64,000 nucleotides of DNA from Isoetes taiwanensis (taxonomy: Eukaryota > Streptophyta > Lycopodiopsida > Isoetales > Isoetaceae). The stretch spans positions 62,001 through 126,000 of the forward strand of contig JAJEKV010000295.1 of NCBI GenBank assembly GCA_021234155.1, in the 5' to 3' direction. Positions 11,220 through 22,444 of this stretch are shown here, one piece after another. Each line of letters opens with the position of its first letter. Positions within the stretch are counted from its first letter, which is position 1. The position numbers and the translations under genes were made by a program. The notes below the pieces were generated by a model. The model worked only from the letters and a program-made list of their open reading frames with translations, was not told the DNA's origin and did not search any database.

Positions 11220-11650
11220 AAGTTTAATGTTTCAAAGCTTATTAAAAGTAATACTTCAATGTTTCGACTATTCCAAGACATATTTCAATGGTTATTCCAA
11301 GACATATGTCAATGGTTAAGGGATATGATAAATAATATATTAACATATTCAATCCTGTGATCCCGGAGGATGGGATCACCAGGCAGGCGGACGCGGGATC
11401 CCGGAGGAGGGGATCCTGTTATAACAAGTGTGTGATCCCGGAGGAGGGGATCCCGTTATAACCAGTATGTGATCCCGGAGGACGGGATCATCACGCAGGC
11501 GGATGCGGGATCCCGGAGAACGGGATCACCAGGCTGGCGCACGCGGGATCCCGGAGGAGGGGATCACATTACAGGCGGACGCGGGATCCCGGAGGAGGGG
11601 ATCCCACGCACGCTTTTTTTATTAGTTTTTTATCCTATGGTCTAAACTCT
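11220..11650 (+). repeat. Direct repeat unit 2 with GGATCC array
   Basis: Second copy of the unit at 9890-10400: TTCCAAGACATATTTCAATGG, ATATATTAACATATTCAATCC, then the GATCCCGGAGGA array at 11355-11605 and GCACGCTTTTTTTATTAG. Same orientation as copy 1. Confidence 0.7.
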
Positions 11651-11829
11651 AAACATTAAACATTTAACTCAAGGTTCTAAATTATCCTAACATTTAACTC
11701 CTAACAATAAACATTGATAACATTGACAATATTTATAAGTACATAGGTGAATATTGATTTATTTATACCTATTGTTTACAAAACTCTAAACTTGACCTGA
11801 ACAATTAACAAGACAATGAAGCTCATGAG

Positions 11830-14794
11830 GTGTCAATGAGCATTAAACAACAACAAACTCACGATGCCATTCTCACAACAGGCCCTCCATCTCAACTTGC
11901 TTCCAACTCTTCTTGGTTTCCTTGTCTTCCCTCTTCCCAATTTCTATTAGAGGCTTCAGCCTTACCAAACTATTACCACATTCCTCTTCCCTTTGCATTA
12001 GTGGGGATACATGTTATGGTTACGTTAGAGCACTGTGTGGCCAACATCATCCATTCTTTCAAGCGGCGTGTCGAGTTGTCTCATGAGTGAATCGGTTGCA
12101 ATTAGCATGCACTGGATCTTTTTCTCTGCTTGACATCACTCTAGCAATGACTTCTTGTAAAGATCTCCTTGTCTTATCGGGTTAATCCTTGCCTCCTTTT
12201 GAGAGGGAGACTTCGTCCAAGCTTACAATCTCAACCACATCTTAGGTATGTGGTTTCCTCCCATGAGGGGCCCCATGATCCTCACATGGCCTCAAGTAGT
12301 CCATGCCTCCACAAATTGACCCATATTGAGATCCAAGCACCGTAAAAGATCTTGATCCCCTGTAGTTGCCCAACATTTGCATGACCTTAACTTGGTGCTT
12401 ACATAAGTTTCCCTTGGCTCCCGAGGGGGGCGATCCAAAGCATGCCCAGTTCTTGTGCCCCGTTCACAAAGTATGGTCCTTGCCCTAGAGTGCGTTCACT
12501 TTGCACTACGCCTCACCTTCTTCAAAGTTAGTGAATGTGACTGTTCATCAGCAATCTTCCTTGCACCCAATATTGGCACCTTTGTATTATCTCTTCACGG
12601 GAGGTGTTCACCACAAACCCCGCTTCCTTCATGGACCTAGATGACGGAGAATTATATTCTTGCAAAATCAAAATAGGCTACAAATGATGATTAGAAGTTA
12701 TACGATGTATGCCATATGTGTCTCCCGTTGTTGGTTAGAATGTAGAGGAGCCGGTCAATCCTCCGTCCCTGGAGTGCTCGTTTTGAAATGCCAGGCCTTT
12801 TCAAGGCACAATGCCATGCCTCTATGGCTGCATTAGTCTCTTGGTTGGAGTGAGGGTACATCCTTGTAGCCAATACCCATTGGCAAATGTTTTTGGTCCA
12901 CTCCTTACTCATGTAAGCCGCCAACTTGGGGTGCGAGGATACTTCCTCAATAAGTCCTCCAATTTCCTAGTTGCCTCCCTCCTTCACGCCTCCTATACTC
13001 TTTCACCGTACACATTGTCCCCTAGAGGACCTTACGTCTCCTGTACATAATGTAACCAAGTTCCTTGAACAGATCATTACGTGCCACCTTGTTCTTGATG
13101 TTCTTACGCAACCACTTGATCCAAGCCCTCCTCCGTGCCATATGCAAATTTGCACGGGCACACTAGGAAAAACCTATGAAATTAAACAATGTTAGTACAG
13201 TTATGATTTGCTTCCAAGGATTAGAGTTTGACAAGTTACTTTTTTCACGGCCTTTATCTCATGGGCATCATCTGTAATGATGCAAGAAGTTGCCAATCAG
13301 GATCATCTCGGCATAAGGACTCCTTTAGTGCTTGCATCCACTTTGTTATAGCTCCACTCTTTTGAGAATTGGTAATAACGTAAGCCAATGGTAAACCATT
13401 GGAATACTCATCAAAGGCGAGAAGTGTGAAAAGATAGAACCTGCATTAAACCATACACAATAATCAAATCAACACACAATAAAAGTTGAGGAAGAACCGC
13501 ACCTCTTGTCGTTTGTTTTGAATGTAGAGTCCATGCAAATGGCTTTGTTCTTGCCAAATTTCAACATGGACCCCCTTTGGATTGGAGTCATAACTCCTAA
13601 TTGAAACAAGTCTCCTTGCTCATACATGAACACAGAATCTTGATGTTGTTGAACCCACATGTCAATGCTAGTGGGAAGATCTTCATGTAGCTTCTATGCG
13701 TTACGAACAACTCCCTTTTCAATATTGTACACGTCCCGAATTTTCAACACATCATCCCTACACATGCTTTCCTGTCCATTCACTTCAAGTCTCAACCTCC
13801 ACCTCTCTTCATGCATGTTCATGACACTACGTGGCGTGTGCCATTGGACAAGCTTCTGTCTTACCCATTCCCTCAATTCTTGTGAGATCCAGGGTCCTAG
13901 CTTGAACCTAACTCCAGAGGATGGGTCAACAAACCTACCATGGTAGGGCAAACCTTGGATATTCTTGTGATCAAACCCATAATAAGTGATATATGTGAAA
14001 ATTCTGGAAGGAAATAGAGTTGCCTGATTGTGAAATGGCACTGGCAGCCCCTACGTATGCCCTCTCCCCTCTCAACCCTTTTCCTACGTGTGCCCGGTGG
14101 ACGTGGTCTTTCCTCAACCACATGAGTGTTTGCTGTCTTGTCCTGAGGTCCATATGAACACCAATATCTGTATTGTGCATTACAAGTTAGTTTTGATCTA
14201 CTAGGTATAATCTTAATGACAAGCACCTCAAATGACTTAAAAAAGCAAGAATTATAATCAAACACATAACTGAGCAAACACATAATCTTGGACTCATGAT
14301 TTAAAACAAAAACACATGTATCAAACCAATACCTCTTCAACGTCATATAGGAATCCTTGTAGGGTCTTTTTAACACTCTCTCAGGCACTGAACTTCTTAG
14401 ATAGAAATTGGCAGGTGCTTCACAATTCCTCTGCTCCCCAAGAACGAAATCTTGAACCCGGTCTGTATGGATGTAGCAAGTCCAAACAAGCATCTGGCCA
14501 CCCCCTTGAATATCAGGTACAAAATGCTCTTCAGGATACCAATGTAAGTTGCCATGATCAAACAGGCCATTTGGAGGTGTTTCGGGCTGTATCTCAGCCC
14601 TAAGCTGGAAATAAAAACAAACACAAAATGACAACGCTTGTTTTCGGGCTGTATCTCAGCCCTAAGCTGGAAATAAAAACATTAAACACAAAATGAGAAC
14701 GCTTGTTTAAAGCCCTTGAACTTACCTCTTCTCTCTTCTCCTCTAACTCGTCCATAGCTGCCGCAGCCACAGCCGCATTGGGCTCCTCCTCCAT
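11830..14794 (-). pseudogene. MULE transposase (with WRKY/GCM1-like zinc-binding region), broken
   Basis: Exon 1 is 14794-14726 (MEEEPNAAVAAAAMDELEEK). Exon 2, 14604-14333, starts LRAEIQPETPPNG. Exon 3 starts at 14167 in phase with YWCSYGPQDK and continues RGCQCHFTI then YYGFDHKNIQGLPYHG, a Cys/His pattern like WRKY/GCM1 fingers of MULE proteins. The catalytic part follows: ICMDSTFKTN (first Asp, ~13525), FYLFTLLAFDEYSNGLPLAYVI (~13400-13440), SCIITDDAHEIKAVKK (second Asp, ~13280), ICIWHARRAWIKWL (~13150) and TNAAIEAWHCALKR (third acidic residue, ~12830). It is broken by a frameshift near 14000, TAG at 13694-13696, a frameshift near 13290 and TAG at 13022-13024. Sequence from 12620 down to 11830 still looks coding in short frames but shows no clear SWIM finger. 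It is transcribed opposite to the protease gene. Confidence 0.75.
14575..14695. repeat. Tandem duplication across a transposase splice acceptor
   Basis: About 60 bp beginning TTCGGGCTGTATCTCAGCCC is present twice in tandem (from about 14580 and about 14643). It doubles the intron-1 acceptor and the first codons of exon 2 of the transposase gene. Confidence 0.75.
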
Positions 14795-14989
14795 GCCTCG
14801 CTACTTCGACATCAACACGCAACAGGGATGAACCACACTCAGATAGTGATCCCGGAGGGTGGTCTCAAAACGTCCACGTGTTTTCATTGTATTGGTTTGT
14901 CCGTGCATGGGCTGGCAAAATTCAAACTTCGACCACCTGATTAGTCCACGCCGCTATCTCCACCGTCCAAACATTCTCATATTCTGGCT

Positions 14990-15480
14990 GAAGAATTCAA
15001 ACAACACTCAACAAGTTAAATTAATAAACTTGTTAATATATTCAAGCAAGCAATAGACAAGATAAATTACAAGTTATCTTCGAACCATTGCATTTGCATC
15101 CTCATCATACAAATAAGATATGAAATTGATTTGCAACACTTCGACAGCCCAAGCCCGGATCATATCATGTCCTTCGGCTACTGCTGTATTCCCCCTTCAC
15201 AATGATAATCCAATGCAATTCTTCTTTTTCTGTTTATAACCTTCAGTCCGGCCGCTATGCCGGACCGAACGAGCAGCTTGCTATCACATTTCTTAATTCG
15301 GAACTTTGAATCATATTTCCCCCTTTAGGATATGCAAGGTGTCGTTCTTATAATGACCTGCTATGTATATTCAATGGTTTATTAACCATTGCCGTATTTG
15401 CAAATCCCAATCGTGCTTCAAGTGCTTCAAGTGCTTCAAGCACTACCTAAGTGCAATTACAGCATGACATATATTCAACA
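14990..15480 (-). repeat. Copia-2 3' LTR
   Basis: On the plus strand it runs from TGAAGAATTCAAAC to CATATATTCAACA and contains the triplet repeat GTGCTTCAAGTGCTTCAAG. It is nearly identical to 20973-21462, with several differences in the central GC-rich part. Confidence 0.88.
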
Positions 15481-15493
15481 TTCCCCCTTCATG
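15481..15493 (-). other. Copia-2 polypurine tract
   Basis: The minus strand reads CATGAAGGGGGAA directly before the 3' LTR start TGTTGAAT. Confidence 0.65.
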
Positions 15494-15529
15494 TTGTAAT
15501 CCACACATTTAATCATGCACTTCAACTCG

Positions 15530-16666
15530 TAAATCTTGTCCTTTGCAAAGGTTTTGTGAGCAAGTCTGCTAGCTGCTTGGCTATGTTAACATATACCAAC
15601 TTTACTATATCCTTTGCAACTATTTCCCTGATAAAATGAAGTTCAAGTTCTATGTGTTTAGATCTTTCATGAAAGACAGGATCTTTCGTCATTGCAATGC
15701 GGCTTTGTTGTCACAAGACAATTCGGTGGCCTTGTTTTGATAGAAACCAAGTTCTATTAGCGACCTTCTTTCCCATATTACTTCTTTGGTAGCTAATACG
15801 GTGAGGCATATTCAGCCTCAAAGACTTGACATGGCTGTAGCATTTTGCTTTTTACATTTTCAACTAACAGGAGCTCCTCCTAAGAATGTTAAATATCCTG
15901 AAGTGGATTTCCTTGTATCTAGATCTCCTCCCCAATCAACGTCACAATAAGCATGCAATTGTAAGTTTTCTGTATCATAGCTAACTCCATGATTCATTGT
16001 ACCTTTTAAGTATCAAAGACACGTTTAGTTTGCCATCCAATGCTCCTTTCCTAGGTCATTGTTGTATCTGCTCAGCATATTCACCACATAATCAATGTCT
16101 GGCCTAGTACAATTGGCAACATAGGACAAACAACCAATCAATGACATATAAGGTACATTACACATTTCCTCTGGATTCTCAGATCCGTCTTTGGACACAT
16201 TTTTGTTGAGAGCTTGCGACACGGAACTATTGGAGTAGTCTTTGATATTACATTCAGTCATTTTGAACTTTTTAAGCATTCCCTCAATCTGTCCTCTTTG
16301 AGTCAATGTCAGGATTTTGTTCTCCCTATTTCTATGAACTTCTATGCCCAAAAATTTCTTCAACTCACCAAGATCTGACATTTTAAATTTGCTTTTCAGA
16401 ATGTTCTTGCAATGTTCCAAAATATCAATGCCATTAGCTACCATTATATTGTCATCTACATAGAGAGCTATTATGCACCACTCAGCTCCTCTATGAAATT
16501 TGTAAACATTTCCATCATTTTGCAATTTTCCAAAGCCCTGCTCTCTAAGAAAAACATCTATACACCTGTACCATTCCCTTGGGGATTGTTTAAGGCCATA
16601 AACTGCCTTTTTTAATTTCCATACTTTTCCATTTTCTTTTTCAAAACCTGGAGGTATTTTCATATA
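15530..16666 (-). pseudogene. Copia-2 reverse transcriptase C-terminal part and RNase H
   Basis: 16663-16025 encodes MKIPPGFEKENGKVWKLKK, YGLKQSPREWY and the catalytic YVDD (IALYVDDNIMVANG) near 16455. The connection segment TRPDIDYVVNMLSRYNN follows. RNase H continues in broken frames: EAEYA-like near 15820, KTKDPVFHERSKHIELELHF-like near 15670 and ADLLTKPLQRTRF near 15560. The domain order is complete but the frame is not. Confidence 0.8.
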
Positions 16667-17825
16667 CCCCTTTGGTTTGGGTGCATATTCACACAGGGGG
16701 GTGACGTAGGGCAGCGAGAGCCCTCATAATTGTATTTTGCACGTACGAAATCAACACCATATAGTATTCCGCTTGAAATCTTATAGTATTTTGCGAATCT
16801 TGTTACACAGTATAGCAAATTTTGTACTTGCATACCCCACAAATGAGAAACTTTACGTACGGTGTAGATTAAGGAATAAGGGGTGAATATGCCTATCCAA
16901 CAGCTCTCGTTGCCCGAAGTCACCCCCCGTGTGAATATACACCCAAACCAAAGGGGGTTTAAGGGGGATTTTAATTTAAATGTGTTGGACACAATGATTG
17001 TGTTAATTAATGTCAATGGTAGTTATGTGTTGGTTGTTAATGTCAATGGTTGTTATGTGTTGGTTGTTATGTGTTGGGGGATTTAATTTTTATATGTTGG
17101 ATGTTAATGGTTTGTGTTGCTCCTATCCAGGCTCAGACTCATAGGGGAAGTAGACTGACGACTGGGTCTCAACATAGAGCAGACCGAGATATAACAATGG
17201 CGGGGCTTGCTATAGACAATGGCTGTGACGCTCCCTGAATATATACGGCGCTCCGAACGTATACATACAGGGACTTCCCCCTCCCATGGCAATCAGCTCA
17301 CCATGAGCAGGGCCCTCCGTCTAACTCAGACCATCCGTAGAAAGATGCCCGGGTGAAGGACACGGAGGTGTCATTCGGCCCGCGCATTCAATGGGACTCC
17401 TAAGTCGCGGAAGCGTGAATACATGTTAGCACACAGCATAAATCATACATAAATAACCACCACGAAGGGCGCATATAGTGCAGTTTCCCCGCTGGCAACA
17501 CATTTCTTATCATAACTTTTGATCCAGAACTCTGTTTGAGATGATTTTTATTGCGTTAGAAAGCTCTCTCTGAGATCTTTTTGATAGTGTATAATATAGA
17601 TATGTTTGGTTAAGTTATCTATGCTAAAACAACAATTTTTCGGCCGGGTTTGGTAGGCTTTCACATCCTACCAGTTGATTAATACAGGATTGGGCTATTG
17701 GATATTGTTTTATGGCTCATTCCGAAGCTTGCAAAAAATTACCATGCATTCCTCTCTCTCCCTCTTCTCCCTCCTCTCTCTTCTCTCTCCTCTCTCTCTC
17801 CTCTCCCTTCTCCCCCTTTCTTCTT
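16667..17825. mobile_element. Repeat insertion inside the copia-2 reverse transcriptase
   Basis: About 1.16 kb separates LEEE (17826) from YMKIPPGF (16666), adjacent residues in copia RT. It holds one truncated foldback unit (16667-17110: left arm mostly missing, right arm intact), a unit at 17460-17750 matching 52530-53005 (CATAACTTTTGATCCAGA, TTTTTCGGCCGGGTTTGG), and a 75-bp CT tract (17750-17825) at the join. No target duplication or clear termini are visible. The shared order with 51.6-53.0 kb shows it is a mobile or duplicated composite. Confidence 0.65.
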
Positions 17826-18799
17826 CTAAGTCTGCATTCAAGAAAGCAGTAGTTACATCCATATGATGTACTTCCAAGTCTGCTGCATTTGCAATTGACA
17901 GTAGCATTCTTATGCTATTCATTTTTACCAGAGGAGAAAAAGTTTCTTCATAATCTTGTCCATACCTCTGGGTAAATCCCTGAGCAACCAGCCTTGCTTT
18001 GAATTTTGGTGTTACTCCATCTGCTTGAGTCTTTATCTTGTACAACCATTTGTTACCAACAATATTCTTGTCACTAGGAGTATCTACAACCTCATAAGTG
18101 TTTGTTCTCTCAAATGATTGCATTTCTTCTGCATGGCCTTGACCCGGTTTTGCAATCATGTGAGGTTACTGACTTCATCATAACGCGTTTTAGGTACAGC
18201 TACATCCAAATGCATTAGAATTTTCAACGAGTCCAAGAATCTCACCTTCTTTTTCTTTCAATCTTACGCTCCTACGAGGCATCACGTCCAAGTAGATCAT
18301 GTTGTGTAGCGGCTTCCCCTTAAGCATTTACGCTACGTCCTCCTTTTCTTTTTAACAACATTATTTTGTACCTCATCTTGTTGATCTTTGAACTGCTTTG
18401 CGCGCACATTGTCATCGGCAATAACATTATGGTCGGTTGACAATTGTTCATCTTCCTCATCCCAGTCAACTGTAGTTGTTGGCTCAGCCTTTTCTTCTGG
18501 AATATTTGGTACTTCCTCAATCCTGTGGTTATCTGTTTGACCTTGATTGTTGATCCCCGGTAATACCTTGTAGTATTGTTCTTCATCAAATACAACATCC
18601 CTGCTAATTAGAATTTTCCTTTTGCTTGGATCATAAACCCCTGTGTGCCTTCGATTCTTGGTCATATCCAACCGGTATGTAATATAAGCTTTGTCATCAA
18701 GCTTCTTCCTCAACTCATCTGGCACATGAACAAATGCCAGACATCCATAGGCCTTAAGCCTTTCATAGTCTGGTGTTTTGTTAGCCCATAATGTAATTG
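17826..18799 (-). pseudogene. Copia-2 reverse transcriptase, N-terminal part
   Basis: Includes LKAYGCLAFVHVPDELRKKL from the integrase tail, then NKWLYKIKTQADGVTPKF, KARLVAQGFTQRYGQDYEET and HHMDVTTAFLNADLEE. The frame ends abruptly at 17826, where a foreign pyrimidine-rich block begins. It resumes at 16666. Confidence 0.82.
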
Positions 18800-19429
18800 G
18801 AATTTCTCCTTTGATGCTTAAGGATGGTAACTGGTTTTGCACATGCACTGCTTTGCCTTAATGACTTCTTCCCAAAGGAAATTTGGCAAACCAGAGTATT
18901 TTAGCATACTCCTTACGGCATTGAGAATGGTTCTATTCTTCCTTTCAGCAATCCCATTTTGCTGAGGCGAGAACCTGCATGTCAGTTGCCTCTTAATGCC
19001 ATGTATATTGCAATATTGCTTGAATTCATTAGACATGAACTCTCCTCCCTATATCGACCTTAAGCATTTGATTTTCCTTTCCTGTTTCAACTTGCACCTC
19101 ATTTGCAAATTTTTAAATGCTTCCAATGCTAGGTCTTTTTTGTGCTCAAGCGATAAACTCGGTCATTCGACTATAGTCATCAATAAAGGTCATAAAATAC
19201 CTTTTTCCAAAAATGCTAGTAACATTTAAAGGCCCACACAAATCTGTGTGTATCAGGTCCAGCTTATTCCTTGCCCTTTTTTCTGATTTCTTAAAGGGAA
19301 GTCTACTATGCTTGCCTAAAATGCAGCCCACACATTTAAGCTTCTCATTATCATCAGTTGTGCCCTTGATCAGCCCTTTCTTGATCATAAGTTTTGTGAG
19401 TTTTAGAGTTTACATGACACATTCTCTCA
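18800..19429 (-). pseudogene. Copia-2 integrase region, broken
   Basis: Contains CVGCILGKHSRLPF, HTDLCGPLNV (first Asp) and the third-acid segment SPQQNGIAERKNRT at about 18950. Frame changes near 19140 and 18830 break it. The segment that should hold the second catalytic Asp (near 19070) is damaged. Confidence 0.8.
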
Positions 19430-20939
19430 TGCTATGTTTTTGTACTTGCACATGTTACAAGGTTAACACTTGGAACATAATGATTTAAGTTTAAACCAAA
19501 TAAATTGCCAATTCTTTTGCCAAGAAACTTGAGTTTATTGTTGAGAAACACTTTACATTCCAATCTCTCAAAGAGAACTTTATACCCAAGATCAACTAAC
19601 TGGCAAACTGAAATCAGATTTCTAACTAAACCTGGAACACAAAGCACATTTTCTAACTTGACAGCCTTCCCTTCAAGATCATACAGTTCAAGCATTCCTG
19701 TATCTTTGATTTCTTGCAAATCACCATTTCCTAGTTGCACATGTCCACTTTTTACTTTCTTGCAATCTTTAAGCAACTTTGCGGATGATGTTACTGTCCT
19801 CTCAGCTCCTGAATCTACAATTATCATATTGTGATCATTCTCATGCATTAAATGACATAATTTAGCATAACTAACCTCATCATCTTCATTTTGCTCGTCC
19901 TCCTCACTTCGAGTCTCATGTGTTAAATTTAATCTTTGGATTATCTTTAGAACTTCCCTTTCCTTTTTGTACAAATGTCCTTTGCCTCGCCTCTAGTTTT
20001 GCCTTTAGCATTACGCCCCTTTTTTTTGGGGACGGTGGAAGCAAAGTGGCCTTTACCATCACAATTGTAACATATAACTTCCTTTCCTGTTTTTGGACAA
20101 TCAGCCCTTAAATGACCATATGCATTGCAATTATAACAAGGTCCAACTTTGTCCCTGCCAGCCTTGCCAAAACCCCTCTTTTCCTTATGTTTACGCATAA
20201 AGCACTTACGCAGCCTTTGTTCGTCTTCATCTTGGCCAAAGCGCCTCTGTTTCAAATTCGGGTTCATTATCATTTGTATTGCATGATCTTTGGTTCTTGC
20301 AATATTCCTTAGAAGAGTAGCCAAGTAAGCATTGTGAGAAACAGATACGGAAATAGCCAAAGAATTGATATTGCTCATTTAATATAACACCGCACCTTCT
20401 AGGTGCGCTACAATGGAATCAAAATTTTCACAAAATTCAGGTTATATTATCTTTCTCATGTAGCTTTAGTTTCCTCAATCTGCTTCTCTAAAACATCAAT
20501 GCGGGATGATGTTTTAACTTCATAATTTGTGACCATGTAGATCCACATTTCACTAGGGCTTAGCCCTCTAAGCTTGAGCTTAATAGCTGTTCCAACCTTA
20601 CAGCAAATGATAGCTTGAGCCTCTTTAATCTTAATTACCTCATTAGTTGACACACTTGAGGTGGTTTGTTGGACCTGCACTTTTCTGCGGCAGACTATAC
20701 TAGCTTCACCACTTCCACCACCGTGGAATCACGTGCTTGAGCTTGAACGGCTCCCCTAGTTGACCCCCGCACCAAAGCATTAGCACTAGATCTCCTGCTT
20801 GCTTTAGGATCAACTAAATACCACGGGTTTTCAAACTCCGTGGACTTCACGGATACTTTGTTTCGGACTTGGAAACCACTTTCCCCTTGAACACCTCAAT
20901 GGCATTGAGCAGATTTGCTCCAAATCTGCTAGACATGAT
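19430..20939 (-). pseudogene. Copia-2 gag and protease region, broken
   Basis: Begins MSSRFGANLLNAIEVFKG at about 20939, homologous to copia-1 gag, but is frameshifted within 100 bp. A later segment encodes two CCHC knuckles, CYNCNAYGHLRADCP and CYNCDGKGHFASTVP (final Cys changed to Val) at about 20045-20165. The aspartic protease motif MIIVDSGAERTVTSS is at about 19790-19835, followed by LENVLCVPGLVRNLISV. Confidence 0.82.
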
Positions 20940-20959
20940 GAATTTTTATAGGATCTGTA

Positions 20960-20971
20960 GCTCTGATACCA
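20960..20971 (-). other. Copia-2 primer-binding site
   Basis: The reverse complement reads TGGTATCAGAGC, the Met-tRNA complement, just inside the 5' LTR. Confidence 0.85.
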
Positions 20972-20972
20972 A

Positions 20973-21462
20973 TGAAGAATTCAAACAACACTCAACAAGT
21001 TAAATTAATAAACTTGTTAATATATTCAAGCAAGCAATAGACAAGATAAATTACAAGTTATCTTCGAACCATTGCATTTGCATCCTCATCATACAAATAA
21101 GATATGAAATTGATTTGCAACACCCGACAAAGCCAAGTGGGATCATATCATGTCCTCAGGCCTCTGGCTGTATTCCCCTTCACAATGATAATCCAATGCA
21201 ATTCTTCTTTTTTTTTTATAACCTTCGGTCCGGCGCTATCTTGGGACCGAACAACGAATTTTGCTATCACATTTCTTAATTCGGAACTTTGAATCATATT
21301 TCCCCCTTTAGGATATGCAAGGTGTCGTTCTTATAATGACCTGCTATGTATATTCAATGGTTTATTAACCATTGCCGTATTTGCAAATCCCAATCGTGCT
21401 TCAAGTGCTTCAAGTGCTTCAAGCACTACCTAAGTGCAATTACAACATGACATATATTCAAC
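20973..21462 (-). repeat. Copia-2 5' LTR
   Basis: Partner of 14990-15480, ending CATATATTCAAC directly against MULE sequence GGCCTCCGGAATCAC. Confidence 0.88.
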
Positions 21463-22435
21463 GGCCTCCGGAATCACAGGGGCAAATGACGATGGGGATC
21501 CCGGAGGAGGGGATCACGTAGGCGGATAGCGTCCGCCGTTATCAGCCTGGGGGTGATCCCGGAGGAGGGGATCACATAGGCGGATAGCGTCCGCCGTTAT
21601 CAGCCAGGGGGGTGATCCCGGAGGAGGGGATCCGGGGTCCGGTGCCGGGATCCCGGAGGCCGGGATCACCACTACGGATAGCGTGAACAAACGATCCGCG
21701 GCCCCGAGCCACGGGATCCAAGTCACGGGATCCACGTCACCATATCGGGGATCCCGGAGGAGGGGATCACCACGGCGGATAGCGCCCCGCCGCTATAAGG
21801 GGATCCGGGAGGTGGGATCCCACCTCGGGGAGCATCTGCCGTTATCACCTATTGGGGTGCATCCGAGGAGGAGGATCGCGTCCAGGGTGGGGATGATCCC
21901 GAGGAGGAGGATCACCTCGGCGGGCGCGGCCGGGGATCCCTCCCACGGGTGGGAGGGGATCACCTGGCGGATAGCGCCCGCCGTTATCGGGCCCAGCACG
22001 GTGATCCCGGAGGAGGGATCCAAGGCCCCGGTGCCCGGGATCCCGGGAGGTGGGGGATCAACTTCGGCCGGATTAAGGCCCGTAGATTATCACAGCCGCC
22101 GGTGATCCCGGAGGAGGGGATCCGCGTCCGGGGTGCCGGGGATCCCGGAGGAGGGGATCACCTCGGCGGATATCGTCTGCCGTTAACTGCCAGCAACCGT
22201 GGGGATCCCGGAGGAGGGGATCGCGTGGATGATCCCGAGGCGGGGATCTCTGAGGCGCGGACAGCCGCGATTGCACGGGGGTTTGGACGACGGGGATGGT
22301 CTGGGCCGACGTGGCGTCTGCCGTACCTCAGAACGGGGTCTCCCGAACGGACCCCGTCGAGAGAGACCCGGGATCCCGAAGGCCGGTAAATTTATCTCCA
22401 GGATCACCGAATCAAGGGTAAAAGTATCGTGAGCC
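21463..22435 (-). repeat. Right terminal inverted repeat of MULE, GGATCC-rich array
   Basis: Repeats of GGATCCCGGAGGAGGGGATC with GGCGGATAGCGYCCGCCGTTATC spacers, in reverse complement to 491-1560. The outermost 230 bp are the best-matching part. Confidence 0.8.
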
Positions 22436-22444
22436 GTGGTGGTG
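22436..22444. repeat. Right target-site duplication of MULE (candidate)
   Basis: GTGGTGGTG immediately after the right terminus GAGCC, partner of 482-490 with one mismatch. Confidence 0.5.

Larger units (their letters stand above)
14990..21462 (-). mobile_element. Copia-2, Ty1/copia LTR retrotransposon, nested in the MULE and itself interrupted
   Basis: The minus-strand element has LTRs at 14990-15480 (its 3' LTR) and 20973-21462 (its 5' LTR), a Met-tRNA primer site next to the 5' LTR and a purine tract next to the 3' LTR. Gag, protease, integrase, RT and RNase H remnants lie in the expected order. GGATCC-type MULE sequence lies on both sides (near 14848 and from 21463). I could not find a convincing target duplication: flanks CTGGC and GGCCT differ, and the final base pair of the right LTR does not match the left one. 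It is older and more decayed than copia-1. Confidence 0.88.
491..22435. mobile_element. Giant nested Mutator-like DNA transposon (MULE) carrying a Ulp1-type protease gene
   Basis: The two ends are inverted copies of each other. GGCTCA-GATACTTTTACCCTTGATTCGGTGATCC-type sequence starts at 491 and recurs in reverse complement ending at 22435, followed inward on both sides by matching GC-rich sequence for roughly 900-1000 bp. The flanks are GTGGTAGTG (482-490) and GTGGTGGTG (22436-22444), an 8/9 match of the 9-bp length typical of MULEs. The left end has one extra G. Inside lie a transposase with MULE motifs, a C48 protease gene and an unknown third gene. Subtracting two later copia insertions (about 5.4 and 6.5 kb) leaves a core near 10 kb. 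Plant MULEs that carry Ulp1-like genes are known (Kaonashi type); this is a plausible relative. The transposase is broken, so the copy is probably non-autonomous now. Confidence 0.75.

Noticed and set aside
12811..13946. Plus-strand frames over the transposase
   Set aside because: They are antisense shadows of the minus-strand MULE transposase, which carries the recognisable motifs.
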